Positions 40,756-49,237 of a stretch of DNA of 55,830 nucleotides are shown one piece after another (within the stretch, counting starts at the first letter, position 1; each line of letters starts with the position of its first letter). Made by a program: the position numbers and the translations under genes. Below the pieces are notes generated by a model, which ran no database searches, was not told the DNA's origin, and saw only the letters and a list, made by a program, of their open reading frames with translations. The DNA is from an uncultured Bacteroides sp. (lineage in GTDB: Bacteria; Bacteroidota; Bacteroidia; Bacteroidales; Bacteroidaceae), in NCBI GenBank assembly GCA_958477465.1, contig CAUEFX010000022.1:1-55830 (forward strand). Direction: 5' to 3'.

Positions 40756-41673
40756 TTATAAACTCTTGGCAAATTCTTTAGAAACCGAATTATTAAAACT
40801 CTTGCACACTTCTGCTGCAAAGTCTTTGCCGTACCGGATGATTTTATCCCAGGTACTCTCGTCCAGGGTGTTGAGGTCGCGATACCGCACGTCGTATTTC
40901 AACATCCCGTAGATCAGCCCGGCATTGAAGTTGTCTCCTGCACCGATTGTGCTGACGGCATTCAACGGCTCTATCGGATATTCTTTTCTGCAACTTTTAG
41001 TACGCAATGCGATCTGTCCGGCCCCTGCGGTACAGATGAAGGTCGGGCAATAGAACTGGATTTTATCTTTGTATATTTTTTCTGCGTCACTCAGACCGTA
41101 CATATAGAAGAAATCTTCTGCCGAGCCGCGCACAATGTCGGCATACTCCAGATTCTCGATGATGGTGGATGCTAACTTGATCGCCTCGTCCTTATGCGAA
41201 CTTCGGAAGTTGGGGTCGTAATAGATGATGGCTTTCTTCTCTTTTGCCGTTTCCAGCAGTTCCACTATCTTGTCGCGAAGCACAGGATTGAGGGCGTAAT
41301 ACGAGCCGATCATTACTATATCGTCTTCGTGGATTTCCGGAAGCAGGACGTCGAGCCTTTGTTTGGGGTAGTTTTTATAGAAAATGTATTCCGCATCGCT
41401 GTGCTCATTCAGGAATGCGAGTGATACGGGTGATTTCCCATCCGGAAATACATTGACGTGGTCTGTCGGTATATTGTTTTCACGCATGAATTGCAGGATG
41501 ATGTCGCCTACGCGGTCGTTTCCTGTTTCACTGATAAAGGAGACATTTACCCCTGCCCGTCCCAGTGAGACGATACCGTTGAAGACGGAACCGCCCGGAA
41601 CGGCAGCCGAGGGGCGGTTTCCTTCGAAGATAATGTCGAGGATCGTTTCGCCGATACCGATTACTTTACGCAT
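40756..41673 (-). CDS. PfkB-family carbohydrate kinase
   Basis: Ribokinase-like sugar kinase, 305 aa. Signatures: GETILDIIFEG near the N-terminus, PGGSVFNGIVSLGRAG (about 26-41), the substrate lid region, and the catalytic anion hole STIGAGDNFNAGLIYG (Asp base near 253). Substrate is not readable; fructose, ribose or another sugar are possible. Its start overlaps the end of the SIS isomerase gene by 13 bases; it is the last gene of the LOG-SIS-PfkB operon and ends at a long hairpin. Confidence 0.9.
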   Translation of the reverse strand: MRKVIGIGETILDIIFEGNRPSAAVPGGSVFNGIVSLGRAGVNVSFISETGNDRVGDIILQFMRENNIPTDHVNVFPDGKSPVSLAFLNEHSDAEYIFYKNYPKQRLDVLLPEIHEDDIVMIGSYYALNPVLRDKIVELLETAKEKKAIIYYDPNFRSSHKDEAIKLASTIIENLEYADIVRGSAEDFFYMYGLSDAEKIYKDKIQFYCPTFICTAGAGQIALRTKSCRKEYPIEPLNAVSTIGAGDNFNAGLIYGMLKYDVRYRDLNTLDESTWDKIIRYGKDFAAEVCKSFNNSVSKEFAKSL

Positions 41674-42266
41674 AGTTCTCTTGATTTTTCTCCAAGATAG
41701 CCACCGTGGTGACGTTTGGAATATTCTTCAATGGTGAACCGGGTCTTTTTCATGGTCTGCACCACCAGAATGTCGCCGATGACGGTCATGACGGTAGTCG
41801 ACGTGGTGGGGGTCATTCCCAGTATGCACACCTCTGCCGGTTTGCCGGTGCTGAGACAGACATCCGACTCATCGGCCAGCGGGCTGTCCGGATTTCCTGT
41901 GATAACGATGAATTTCAGATTCGGATTCAGGTTATGGGCCAGTTGGGTCAGCTCCACAATCTCGCGTGTCTTTCCGGAGTTGGAAATCAGTAGCAGCAGA
42001 TCGTTCTCTTGCAGGATGCCCAGATCTCCGTGTTGCGCTTCGCTCGGATGCAGAAAAACAGAGGGGATGCCCGTAGAGCAAAAGGTGGTTGCGATGTTCA
42101 TGGCAATTTGCCCGGCCTTTCCCATACCGCTGGTTACCAGTTTGCCCTTTTTGATGTGCACCTGTTCGAAAATCAGGTCTACTGCCTTTTCATAAGCATC
42201 TGTTATGGGGATGTTCAGCACGGCTTGTGCTTCCTTTTGCAAAAGGTCTTTGATGGATTCTATCAT
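41661..42266 (-). CDS. kdsD: SIS-domain sugar-phosphate isomerase (arabinose-5-phosphate isomerase-like)
   Basis: Single SIS domain, 201 aa, close to the KpsF/KdsD/GutQ group that interconverts ribulose 5-phosphate and arabinose 5-phosphate for KDO synthesis. The group motif GMGKAGQIAMNIATTFCSTGIPSVFLHPSEAQHGDLG lies near residues 45-81, then LLISNSGKTREIVEL. The CBS pair of E. coli KdsD is absent; CBS-less forms are known from Bacteroides fragilis. It overlaps both neighbours (LOG by 4 bases, PfkB by 13). KdsD is the best guess, but the partners leave another phosphosugar role open. Confidence 0.82.
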   Translation of the reverse strand: MIESIKDLLQKEAQAVLNIPITDAYEKAVDLIFEQVHIKKGKLVTSGMGKAGQIAMNIATTFCSTGIPSVFLHPSEAQHGDLGILQENDLLLLISNSGKTREIVELTQLAHNLNPNLKFIVITGNPDSPLADESDVCLSTGKPAEVCILGMTPTTSTTVMTVIGDILVVQTMKKTRFTIEEYSKRHHGGYLGEKSRELCVK

Positions 42267-42802
42267 ATAGTTGTTATTATTTGTTTTAACTCTTCCGGCG
42301 TATTGGCTGTCTGGTAGTACGTAGAGAACGGCTGACGGGCAAAACCTTGCTCTTCTATCTCCTTGAGTGCTTTCAATAGTGTGTCGTAAAAGCCGCTTTC
42401 ATTGTAAAAGATCACTTTCTTGTGGTGATAACCGATGGATGCGGCTGCCATCACGTGAAATATCTCATCGAGTGTACCTACCCCTCCGGGGAGGGCGACG
42501 AGTACATCTGATTCTTCTACGATTCTGTCTTTACGGTCGCTGAGGTTGCGGGTGTTGATGATACGGTCGGGCAATGTGCTCACCTTTCCGTTCTCCTCGA
42601 GTTTGGCAGGGACCACGCCGATAATGTGGCCGCCGTTTGTCTTTACGGCTTTCGCCACACATTCCATAAGCCCCAGGCTGGCGCCGCCGTAGACAAGCGT
42701 CTTCCCTGTCTCTCCTATCCATTGGCCTATGCGGGCGGCCATGTCGAAATACATTTTGTCAATGTTTTCCGATGCCGAACAGAATATTCCGATCTTTTCC
42801 AT
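42263..42802 (-). CDS. LOG-family phosphoribohydrolase
   Basis: Lysine-decarboxylase-like (LOG, TIGR00730) enzyme, 179 aa, which in characterised cases cleaves nucleoside 5'-monophosphates to base and ribose 5-phosphate. The diagnostic PGGVGTLDEIFHV lies near 104-116, preceded by VYGGASLGLMECVAKAV and MHERK-like RKDRIVEESDVLVALPGG. First gene of the operon with a SIS isomerase and a PfkB kinase; a weak promoter (TTG-N19-GATATTTG, one mismatch) lies upstream on the minus strand. Confidence 0.88.
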   Translation of the reverse strand: MEKIGIFCSASENIDKMYFDMAARIGQWIGETGKTLVYGGASLGLMECVAKAVKTNGGHIIGVVPAKLEENGKVSTLPDRIINTRNLSDRKDRIVEESDVLVALPGGVGTLDEIFHVMAAASIGYHHKKVIFYNESGFYDTLLKALKEIEEQGFARQPFSTYYQTANTPEELKQIITTI

Positions 42803-42868
42803 ATACGTTGTCGCTGTTATACTCTACAAATATCTGCAATTTTCTATAAACGACAATAAGTTTTATTG

Positions 42869-42876
42869 TATTTTTG
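42869..42876 (+). promoter_or_regulatory. M16 peptidase gene -7 box TATTTTTG
   Basis: TAnnTTTG match 27 bp before ATG 42904 on the plus strand, divergent from the LOG gene. Confidence 0.55.
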
Positions 42877-42903
42877 CGGCATCAATAAAACTTAGTCTTG
42901 AGA

Positions 42904-44139
42904 ATGAAGAATTTATTAACGGAACAGGTGGAGCAAACGCTGTCGAATGGGTTGAGAGTTATTTGTAAACCTGTCGCTTCTGACGTGACTTATTGTGGTT
43001 TTGCTGTGAATGCCGGAACCAGGGATGAAGCTGAGAATGAGCAGGGGATGGCGCATTTTGTAGAGCATCTTATCTTTAAGGGAACACAGAAACGGAAAGC
43101 CTGGCATATACTGAATAGGATGGAAGCGGTGGGGGGAGACCTGAACGCTTACACCAATAAAGAGGAAATGGTCGTTTACTCCGCTTTCCTGACCGATGAT
43201 CTGCCCCGGGCGGTGGAGCTGTTGGTAGATATTGTATTCCGCTCTACTTTCCCTCAGAGGGAGATCGAAAGGGAGACCGAAGTTATCATTGACGAAATAC
43301 AATCTTATGAAGATAATCCTTCGGAACTGATCTTCGATGATTTTGAGGATATGATTTTCCGTGGACATCCGTTGGGACGCAACATACTGGGGCGGCCGGA
43401 GCTGTTGAGGCAGTTCCGTACATCCGATGCCTTGGCTTTTACGAGGCGGCTGTATCACCCCTCCAACATGGCTTTTTTTGTGCAGGGAAAGGTCGATTTC
43501 AAGAAGCTGACCGCTCTGTTCGAAAAGCTGATGGCGGACATACCCGCCGGCGACGTAAAGAATCTGCGTACTCCGCCTCCTCTGTACGTGCCCGAATATC
43601 TGGTTGTCCCCAAAGACACCCACCAGGCACATGTGATGTTGGGAGCCCGTGCCTACAATGCTTATGACGACAAGCGCACGGCCCTTTATCTGCTGAACAA
43701 TATTTTGGGAGGACCGGGTATGAACAGCCGCTTGAATGTCGCTTTACGCGAGCGCCGGGGATTGGTGTATAACGTAGAGTCCAACCTTACCTCTTACACG
43801 GATACAGGCGCTTTCAGCATCTATTTCGGTACGGATCCGGAAGATGTGGATACCTGCTTGAAACTGATCTATAAAGAATTGAAGCGGATGCGCGACAAGA
43901 AAATGACTTCTTCGCAATTGGCGGCAGCCAAGAAGCAGTTGATCGGCCAGATTTGTGTCGCTTCGGATAACTTTGAGAACAATGCATTGGGGATGGCTAA
44001 AACTTTCCTGCACTACAATAAGTTCGAGAATCTGGCTGTCGTCTGCAAGCGGATCGAAGCGCTGACGGCAGACGATCTGCTGGAAGTGGCGAATGAGATG
44101 TTTGCGGAAGAGTATCTGTCGACATTGATTTACAGATAG
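42904..44139 (+). CDS. M16 family zinc metallopeptidase
   Basis: Insulinase/processing-peptidase-like enzyme, 411 aa from ATG 42904 (MKNLLTEQVEQTLSNGLRV); a TTG two codons upstream is unnecessary. The inverted zinc motif HxxEH is intact (HFVEH near 49-53) with the downstream Glu in EIERETEVIIDEIQSYEDNP (near 125). The C-terminal half-domain carries RERRGLVYNVESNL. No signal peptide is seen, so it is probably cytoplasmic, unlike many M16 proteins. A lone gene. Confidence 0.92.
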   Translation: MKNLLTEQVEQTLSNGLRVICKPVASDVTYCGFAVNAGTRDEAENEQGMAHFVEHLIFKGTQKRKAWHILNRMEAVGGDLNAYTNKEEMVVYSAFLTDDLPRAVELLVDIVFRSTFPQREIERETEVIIDEIQSYEDNPSELIFDDFEDMIFRGHPLGRNILGRPELLRQFRTSDALAFTRRLYHPSNMAFFVQGKVDFKKLTALFEKLMADIPAGDVKNLRTPPPLYVPEYLVVPKDTHQAHVMLGARAYNAYDDKRTALYLLNNILGGPGMNSRLNVALRERRGLVYNVESNLTSYTDTGAFSIYFGTDPEDVDTCLKLIYKELKRMRDKKMTSSQLAAAKKQLIGQICVASDNFENNALGMAKTFLHYNKFENLAVVCKRIEALTADDLLEVANEMFAEEYLSTLIYR

Positions 44140-44281
44140 AAGGTCTTGGAATTAATCCCCCCATAAAGAACAAACGGACAGTATGAAGGGGAGGAGCGGA
44201 TTGTTCTGAGTGATAGAATCTGGTGGAGAGAAGTGGAGAAAAATAGAATAAATATAAGTCGCTTTTTTAATGGATAGTACT

Positions 44282-46507
44282 ATGAAAGCAAAATCAATCT
44301 TATTGGGTTTATCCCTGATTACTCTGCCGGTATTGGCGCAGACCCCCGTTTATCTGGACGATAGCAGACCGGTTGAAGAGAGAGTGGAAGACGCTTTGTT
44401 CCGAATGACATTGGAAGAAAAGATTGCGGTCACGCATGCGCGGTCCAAGTTTTCTTCTCCGGGGGTGGCCCGTCTGGGAATCCCCGAGTTCTGGATGACG
44501 GACGGTCCTCACGGCATACGTCCCGAAGTGTTGTGGGATGAATGGAACCAGGCGGGATGGACCAACGACTCCTGTGTGGCTTTTCCGGCATTGACCTGCC
44601 TGGCTGCTACCTGGGACACGGACCTGTCGAGGCTCTATGGCAAAAGCATCGGTGAGGAGGCACGTTACCGCAATAAAACCGTCCTGCTAGGTCCGGGAGT
44701 GAATATCTATCGCACCCCGTTGAACGGGCGGAATTTTGAATACATGGGGGAAGATCCTTATTTGGCCGGATGCATGGTCGTTCCTTATGTGCAGGGGGTA
44801 CAGCAGAACGGAGTAGCCGCTTGTGTGAAACACTATGCACTGAATAATCAGGAGGTAAACCGCCATACCACGAATGTCATCGTAGACGACCGTACCCTCT
44901 ATGAGATTTATCTCCCGGCTTTCAAAGCGGCTGTGCAGGAGGGTAAAGCATGGAGCATCATGGGATCGTACAACTTATACAAAGGCCAGCATGCCTGCCA
45001 CAATCAATATCTGCTGAATGACATTCTGAAAGGTGAATGGGGATTCGACGGAGTGGTGGTGTCCGATTGGGGCGGTGCGCATGACACGGATCAGGCGATA
45101 ACCAACGGGCTCGATATGGAATTCGGCAGTTGGACGAACGGTCTGTCAAGAGGGACAAGCAATGCTTATGATAATTATTATCTGGCGAATCCTTACCTTG
45201 AACGCATCCGGTCGGGTAAAGCCGGTACTCAGGAGCTGGACGATAAAGTGCGCCGTATCCTTCGTCTGGCTTTCCGTACAACGATGGACCGTAACCGGCC
45301 TTATGGCACCATCTGCTCTCCGGAACATTATGATGCAGCTCGTAAGATAGGGGAAGCAGGCATCGTATTGTTGCAGAACAACGGCGGGTTGTTGCCCATC
45401 GACCTGTCTGAAACGAAGAAAATAGCCGTGATAGGCGAGAATGCCGTGAAGATGATGACTGTGGGCGGCGGTTCCTCTTCCTTGAAGGTGCAGAGGGAAA
45501 TTTCTCCGTTGGACGGTATCCGCAATCGTGTCGGCAATCGTGCGGAGGTGGTTTATGCCCGTGGATATGTGGGGGATGCCAGTGGTGAATACAACGGTGT
45601 AGTTTCCGGTCAGAATCTGAAAGATGACCGCAGTTCGGAAGAGCTGATTGCAGAAGCAGTCCGGGTGGCAGGTGAAGCCGATTGTGTCATTTTTATCGGC
45701 GGATTGAACAAGAGTTCGCATCAGGATTGCGAAGACTCCGACCGTACCGGGCTCGGCTTACCCTACGATCAGGACAGGGTTATCACGGAACTGGTCAAAG
45801 CGAATCGGAACTTAGTTGTGGTCAATGTTTCCGGTAACGCCGTAGCGATGCCTTGGGTCAAGGATGTTCCGGCAATCCTGCAGGCTTGGTTCTTGGGGTC
45901 GGAAGCCGGAAATGCCCTTGCCGCCGTGCTGATGGGAGATGTAAACCCGTCCGGAAAACTACCTTTCACTTTCCCCGCCCGTCTGGAGGATGTACCGGCC
46001 CATCAGTTTGGTGAGTATCCCGGCAGTGAGAAGGTGGGTGACATTGTGAATGAGAAATACAATGAGGGGATCTTTGTCGGTTACCGTTGGGCCGATAAGC
46101 AGAAAAAAACGAAGCCGCTCTTCCCGTTTGGACACGGACTGAGCTATACTACTTTTGAATACGGCAAGCCCGTTGCTGATAAAAAGGTGATGACGACCGA
46201 CGATACGATAACTTTTACGGTTACTGTAAAAAACACCGGCAACCGTGAAGGACAGGAGGTTGTGCAGCTTTATATCAGCGACAAGAAGTCCTCTTTGCCG
46301 CGGCCGGTAAAAGAACTGAAAGGCTTCCGGAAAGTGAAGCTCGCACCGGGTGAGGAGCGGGAGGTCTCTTTCACTGTCGATAAAGAGGCTCTGAGCTTTT
46401 TTGATGACGCCAAGCACGCGTGGATAGCCGAACCGGGCAAGTTCGAGGCTGTGATTGCCGCTTCTGCCGCCGATATCAGAGGAGTGGTTCCTTTTGAGTT
46501 GAAGTAA
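44282..46507 (+). CDS. Glycoside hydrolase family 3 beta-glucosidase-like enzyme
   Basis: Secreted exo-acting glycosidase. From ATG 44282 (MKAKSILLGLSLITLPVLAQTP) it has a clear signal peptide and 741 aa; an in-frame ATG at 44270 adds four residues. The GH3 N domain contains KHYALNNQEVNRHTTNV and the nucleophile Asp262 in VVVSDWGG; the GH3_C domain (about 345-580) follows, then a fibronectin III-like domain (about 655-725, TVTVKNTGNREGQEVVQLYI). Substrate is unresolved (beta-glucoside or xyloside likely). No SusC/SusD genes adjoin it, so it is not in a visible PUL. Confidence 0.92.
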   Translation: MKAKSILLGLSLITLPVLAQTPVYLDDSRPVEERVEDALFRMTLEEKIAVTHARSKFSSPGVARLGIPEFWMTDGPHGIRPEVLWDEWNQAGWTNDSCVAFPALTCLAATWDTDLSRLYGKSIGEEARYRNKTVLLGPGVNIYRTPLNGRNFEYMGEDPYLAGCMVVPYVQGVQQNGVAACVKHYALNNQEVNRHTTNVIVDDRTLYEIYLPAFKAAVQEGKAWSIMGSYNLYKGQHACHNQYLLNDILKGEWGFDGVVVSDWGGAHDTDQAITNGLDMEFGSWTNGLSRGTSNAYDNYYLANPYLERIRSGKAGTQELDDKVRRILRLAFRTTMDRNRPYGTICSPEHYDAARKIGEAGIVLLQNNGGLLPIDLSETKKIAVIGENAVKMMTVGGGSSSLKVQREISPLDGIRNRVGNRAEVVYARGYVGDASGEYNGVVSGQNLKDDRSSEELIAEAVRVAGEADCVIFIGGLNKSSHQDCEDSDRTGLGLPYDQDRVITELVKANRNLVVVNVSGNAVAMPWVKDVPAILQAWFLGSEAGNALAAVLMGDVNPSGKLPFTFPARLEDVPAHQFGEYPGSEKVGDIVNEKYNEGIFVGYRWADKQKKTKPLFPFGHGLSYTTFEYGKPVADKKVMTTDDTITFTVTVKNTGNREGQEVVQLYISDKKSSLPRPVKELKGFRKVKLAPGEEREVSFTVDKEALSFFDDAKHAWIAEPGKFEAVIAASAADIRGVVPFELK

Positions 46508-46554
46508 ATAATGGGGCATTCCGACCGGTTTGGGAGGAATGTGAAAGACAAGGG

Positions 46555-46625
46555 GAAAAAGACTTAAGTCTTTCGAAAAAAGATATAGCGTCTTTCAAAA
46601 AAAGATGTAGCATCTTTTTCCGTTG
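46555..46625. repeat. Array 4: three 22-bp degenerate repeats
   Basis: The word TCTTT recurs at 46569, 46591 and 46613, exactly 22 bp apart. Each unit is an AAGAY-N3-RTCTT palindrome (AAGACTTAAGTCTT, AAGATATAGCGTCTT, AAGATGTAGCATCTT) separated by an A-run. It lies 48 bp after the GH3 stop and might also act as stacked hairpins ending that transcript. Confidence 0.78.
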
Positions 46626-46669
46626 GACCGGAATCGTTCTGCAAACAAGCTGTATCCAGTATATTTTTC

Positions 46670-46918
46670 CCCCTTCATCACCTTCACCTTTTTTAATCAA
46701 AGCCTTTATTCATCGTAGATACAGGGTGAACCCCCGGTAAGCACACTCCTTATACATCATGGGCACGGTCCTTATGAATCATAAGCACGCTTCCGGGAGG
46801 CAGTAAGCACCGTGCTTACTTGCCGTCAGCACGGTGCATCGTGAGACGGAGCATCCCTTCACCCTCTATTGCCGATGGACAGGGAGATAGAGCGAAAAAG
46901 GTAAAAGGGGTGAAGGGG
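46670..46918. repeat. 24-bp inverted repeats enclosing array 3
   Basis: The pyrimidine-rich word at 46670-46693 (CCCCTTCATC...CCTTTTT) is inverted at 46895-46918 (AAAAAGGT...TGAAGGGG), 20 of 24 positions matching. They bracket the 22-bp array at 46737-46846. Nothing between them codes for protein. Confidence 0.6.
46737..46846. repeat. Array 3: five 22-bp degenerate repeats
   Basis: Units start at 46737, 46759, 46781, 46803 and 46825, each near RTAAGCACNGT, with AGCAC-N-GTGCT dyads clearest in unit 4 (GTAAGCACCGTGCTTAC). Total 110 bp. It lies in the 525-bp convergent gap between the GH3 and alginate-lyase-fold genes, about 110 bp from array 4. Confidence 0.8.
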
Positions 46919-46941
46919 CAAAACTTCCGGTGGATCGCATA

Positions 46942-46987
46942 AACAAGCCCATTACTGACAAATCGATTCGTCAATAACGGGCTTGTT
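46942..46987 (-). terminator. Terminator after the alginate-lyase-fold gene
   Basis: About 21-bp arms AACAAGCCCATTACTGACAA and TTCGTCAATAACGGGCTTGTT with three mismatches/G-U pairs; loop centred on ATCGAT. It sits 46 bp past the stop on the minus strand. Confidence 0.8.
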
Positions 46988-47032
46988 CTTAAAATCTTCC
47001 GCTTCGCAGCGGACAGAGTTTCATGAATGCTC

Positions 47033-48250
47033 TTATTCCTTGCTTATATCTTCCGGGTGCACATAAAGCAGAATGAACTCGCTTTGGGCGTCCGGCTTAT
47101 TGTAAGTCTGATATAGCCTGAGATAATCTTTACGGTCCGGATTCATCCGGTAAATACGGTATAAATCCTTGCACAGCTCCTGTTGCTTCCCGTCCCAATC
47201 GCTGATCTGCTTGTAAGGCCATTCGGATACATCTTTGCCTAAATAAGCGGCAAGAAAGTCAACGGCTTTGTAGTAATTCCGCCCGTCGGCAGAGGTGGAA
47301 TGGTCGATGGAAAGCCCCATTTTCTTTCCCATCACAAAGATATCGAGCATGTGTTGCAGGTTGAATTCCGAATAGCCGAAAGCGAGCGTTCGGCGGAGTT
47401 CTTGCGGCTGTCTGCCATCCGGTTCTATCTGCCTGTAGATCCGCTTTTCCGGAAACTCTTTAATGAATCGTCCGGTTGTGGCCTTGTCACCGGCATACAT
47501 GGCAAATGCAATGACTTGTGCATCGTATGCTACGCTGTGGTTATTGGAGGCTTCATGTTCCCCCTTGCCCTGTTCGCTGGTCAGAATCCATTTTAGGAGT
47601 TTGCCGAACCAGGCTTTCAGTAGCTTGGAGTCACTCTTCGTGAAGGCTTTCGACTGCTCCAACAACTGCACACCATCCAGCATCTCTACGAAAGAATAGG
47701 TGTCGATGACTCCGAAGCTCCGTCCTTTGTTGTTGTTCCGCCCCGGAATCATCTGGGCATATTCTAGGTTCGGATTCATCCGGGTGTCTTCATTGAAAAA
47801 CCATACACGGATCAATTCGGTTGCTTTCTGTGCATAGCGCTCGTCTCCGCTAAAATACCATGCCAGACTGAGGGTCGTTATCCGGCTTGCCGTACTTCCC
47901 AAGCGGTTACGGTCCAGCTTCTCCAGCTCCGGATTCGACTCTCCGTCCCGGTTGATATAGGGCAGTCCGTCCGGTTTTGAGGGATCCGGCCAGTAATAGC
48001 GTGCCTGACTCATGTAGTCGTGTTTGTCTCCGCTGGCAGGCGTTTTCTCTTTATCCATGACAGAGAGCGGTGTGGCGTTCAGCAGCTTGTCCGCTCTTGC
48101 CTTTAATGCTTGAAAAGCCGTTGCGTATGGCTCGTTTTGTATGGATTCTTTTACGTTTTTCAGGTGCTTTGCATCCCAGATGGATTGTGCGGAGATACTC
48201 CCCGTAGCTAATAGCAAAAAGAGGATAAATGAACTGATTTTCTTTTTCAT
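47033..48250 (-). CDS. Alginate-lyase-fold polysaccharide lyase (PF05426 type)
   Basis: Secreted lyase with an (alpha/alpha)-barrel, 405 aa including signal peptide MKKKISSFILFLLLATGSISAQS. Family signatures: YYWPDPSKPDGLPYINRDGESNPE near 84-107, LSLAWYFSGDERYAQKATELIRVWFF near 132, NNHSVAYDAQVIAFAMYAG near 222 (catalytic Asn/His candidates), and RTLAFGYSEFNLQHMLDI near 283 (catalytic Tyr). CAZy placement (PL5-like or PL38) and the substrate (alginate or glucuronan) are unresolved. Single gene, no SusCD nearby. Confidence 0.88.
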   Translation of the reverse strand: MKKKISSFILFLLLATGSISAQSIWDAKHLKNVKESIQNEPYATAFQALKARADKLLNATPLSVMDKEKTPASGDKHDYMSQARYYWPDPSKPDGLPYINRDGESNPELEKLDRNRLGSTASRITTLSLAWYFSGDERYAQKATELIRVWFFNEDTRMNPNLEYAQMIPGRNNNKGRSFGVIDTYSFVEMLDGVQLLEQSKAFTKSDSKLLKAWFGKLLKWILTSEQGKGEHEASNNHSVAYDAQVIAFAMYAGDKATTGRFIKEFPEKRIYRQIEPDGRQPQELRRTLAFGYSEFNLQHMLDIFVMGKKMGLSIDHSTSADGRNYYKAVDFLAAYLGKDVSEWPYKQISDWDGKQQELCKDLYRIYRMNPDRKDYLRLYQTYNKPDAQSEFILLYVHPEDISKE

Positions 48251-48365
48251 GCTGTTTTTGTTTTGAATTTACTAAAGTTTGGAGAGTTCATTATCATCCG
48301 ACGCCGAATTTATTTTCGATGGATAGGGAGTGTTTTAAATATTATCTCAAAAGTTTATAGCACTG

Positions 48366-48496
48366 TATCTTTGCCCCGGAAAGAGGGAATGGGCGGTATT
48401 GGGGCGGGGAGGAGAAGGGGCTTTCTGCGATTGGTTTCAAGGCATTGGAACCGGACGGGAATTTCCGGCTTCTTTTCTGCTTTGACACAGAGATGA
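48366..48496 (+). other. Possible small transcript with a 35-codon ORF
   Basis: A plus-strand TATCTTTG box (48366-48373) lies in a gap between two minus-strand genes. It is followed by an AAGAGGGA-like ribosome site and ATG 48389, opening a 35-residue basic ORF to TGA 48494-48496 (start MGGIGAGRRRGFLRLVSRHW). It has no recognisable homology and could be chance or a noncoding RNA. Confidence 0.25.
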
Positions 48497-48529
48497 AAAA
48501 ACTGTTCCCGTCCCTTCTGTTTGTTGATT

Positions 48530-49177
48530 TTATTTCCTGCCTGTCTTTGGTTCCGGTTGCAGTATCAGCAGGCTTTCCGGTCCCATGTTGAACAGCAGGT
48601 CTATGATGCTTAGGTTGGGGCGGAAACCGTTCCGTTGCTCGAATACCTGATAGTAGGCGTGGAGGGTGAATTCCGGGTCTGTCTGCCGGAAATCTTTTTT
48701 GGGATGGATGGCTTCCCGGAAATCGTATTCGTCCGGAGCAAAGTCCGTCTTGTATTCTGTAGTCCGCGCAATGTCCGACTGAATGTCTGTCAGTTGGCAG
48801 ATAAGGCGGCACAGCTCCTCGTTGAAATCGGCGAGAAAGGTGTATCTCTTCTCATAGAAAGGGTGAAAGTCGTCCTTGTAGTATTCAAAAAACGGCGTGC
48901 TGTTGTAAGCCGATTCGATGGCATTCCAGTGCATGTGGCGCCAATTGCCGTGGTCGGAGATGCGGATGTCCTTCATCGGGCACTTCGGGTTTTCCGGCTT
49001 TATGATGGGGATGGAAAGTGCTATCTCCTCATCCGGACCGGCGATGGTGCAACGGTTGCGGTAGGTCTGCTTCATGTAATGGTCGTGCTGCTCGATGTAG
49101 ATCTTGTCGTAAGTCGCCAACTTTGTGTAGTACTCCACAGGAGCCAGATAGGCGGAAGATAAGTATGCTGTTTTCAT
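48530..49177 (-). CDS. WbqC-like protein
   Basis: WbqC family protein, 215 aa from ATG 49177 (MKTAYLSSAYLAPVEYYTKLATYD); seven more in-frame codons upstream fall in a short repeat and are ignored. Hallmarks are the early YLAPVEYY motif, TYRNRCTIAGPDEEIALSIPI and HWNAIESAYNSTPFFEYY. The family is associated with O-antigen or surface glycan gene clusters, but biochemical function is unproven. Last gene of the dapB-lepB-lepB paralogue unit, 60 bp after the second signal peptidase. Confidence 0.85.
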   Translation of the reverse strand: MKTAYLSSAYLAPVEYYTKLATYDKIYIEQHDHYMKQTYRNRCTIAGPDEEIALSIPIIKPENPKCPMKDIRISDHGNWRHMHWNAIESAYNSTPFFEYYKDDFHPFYEKRYTFLADFNEELCRLICQLTDIQSDIARTTEYKTDFAPDEYDFREAIHPKKDFRQTDPEFTLHAYYQVFEQRNGFRPNLSIIDLLFNMGPESLLILQPEPKTGRK

Positions 49178-49186
49178 TGTACTGTT

Positions 49187-49232
49187 TTCATCAATCATTG
49201 TTCATCAATCATCGTTCATTAATCATAAATCC
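49187..49232. repeat. 14-bp tandem words before the WbqC-like gene
   Basis: TTCATCAATCATTG, TTCATCAATCATCG and TTCATTAATC follow one another at 14-bp pitch from 49187. They sit between the second signal peptidase gene and the WbqC-like gene and separate an alternative start from the real one. Confidence 0.6.
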
Positions 49233-49237
49233 TTCAT

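Noticed and set aside
42440..42462. Third CACGTGAAA-containing parS-like word in the LOG gene
   Set aside because: Only the right half matches and it lies in coding sequence; too weak to call.
44270..44281. Upstream ATG for the GH3 gene
   Set aside because: It adds only four polar residues ahead of a complete signal peptide; ATG 44282 fits better, though the other cannot be excluded.
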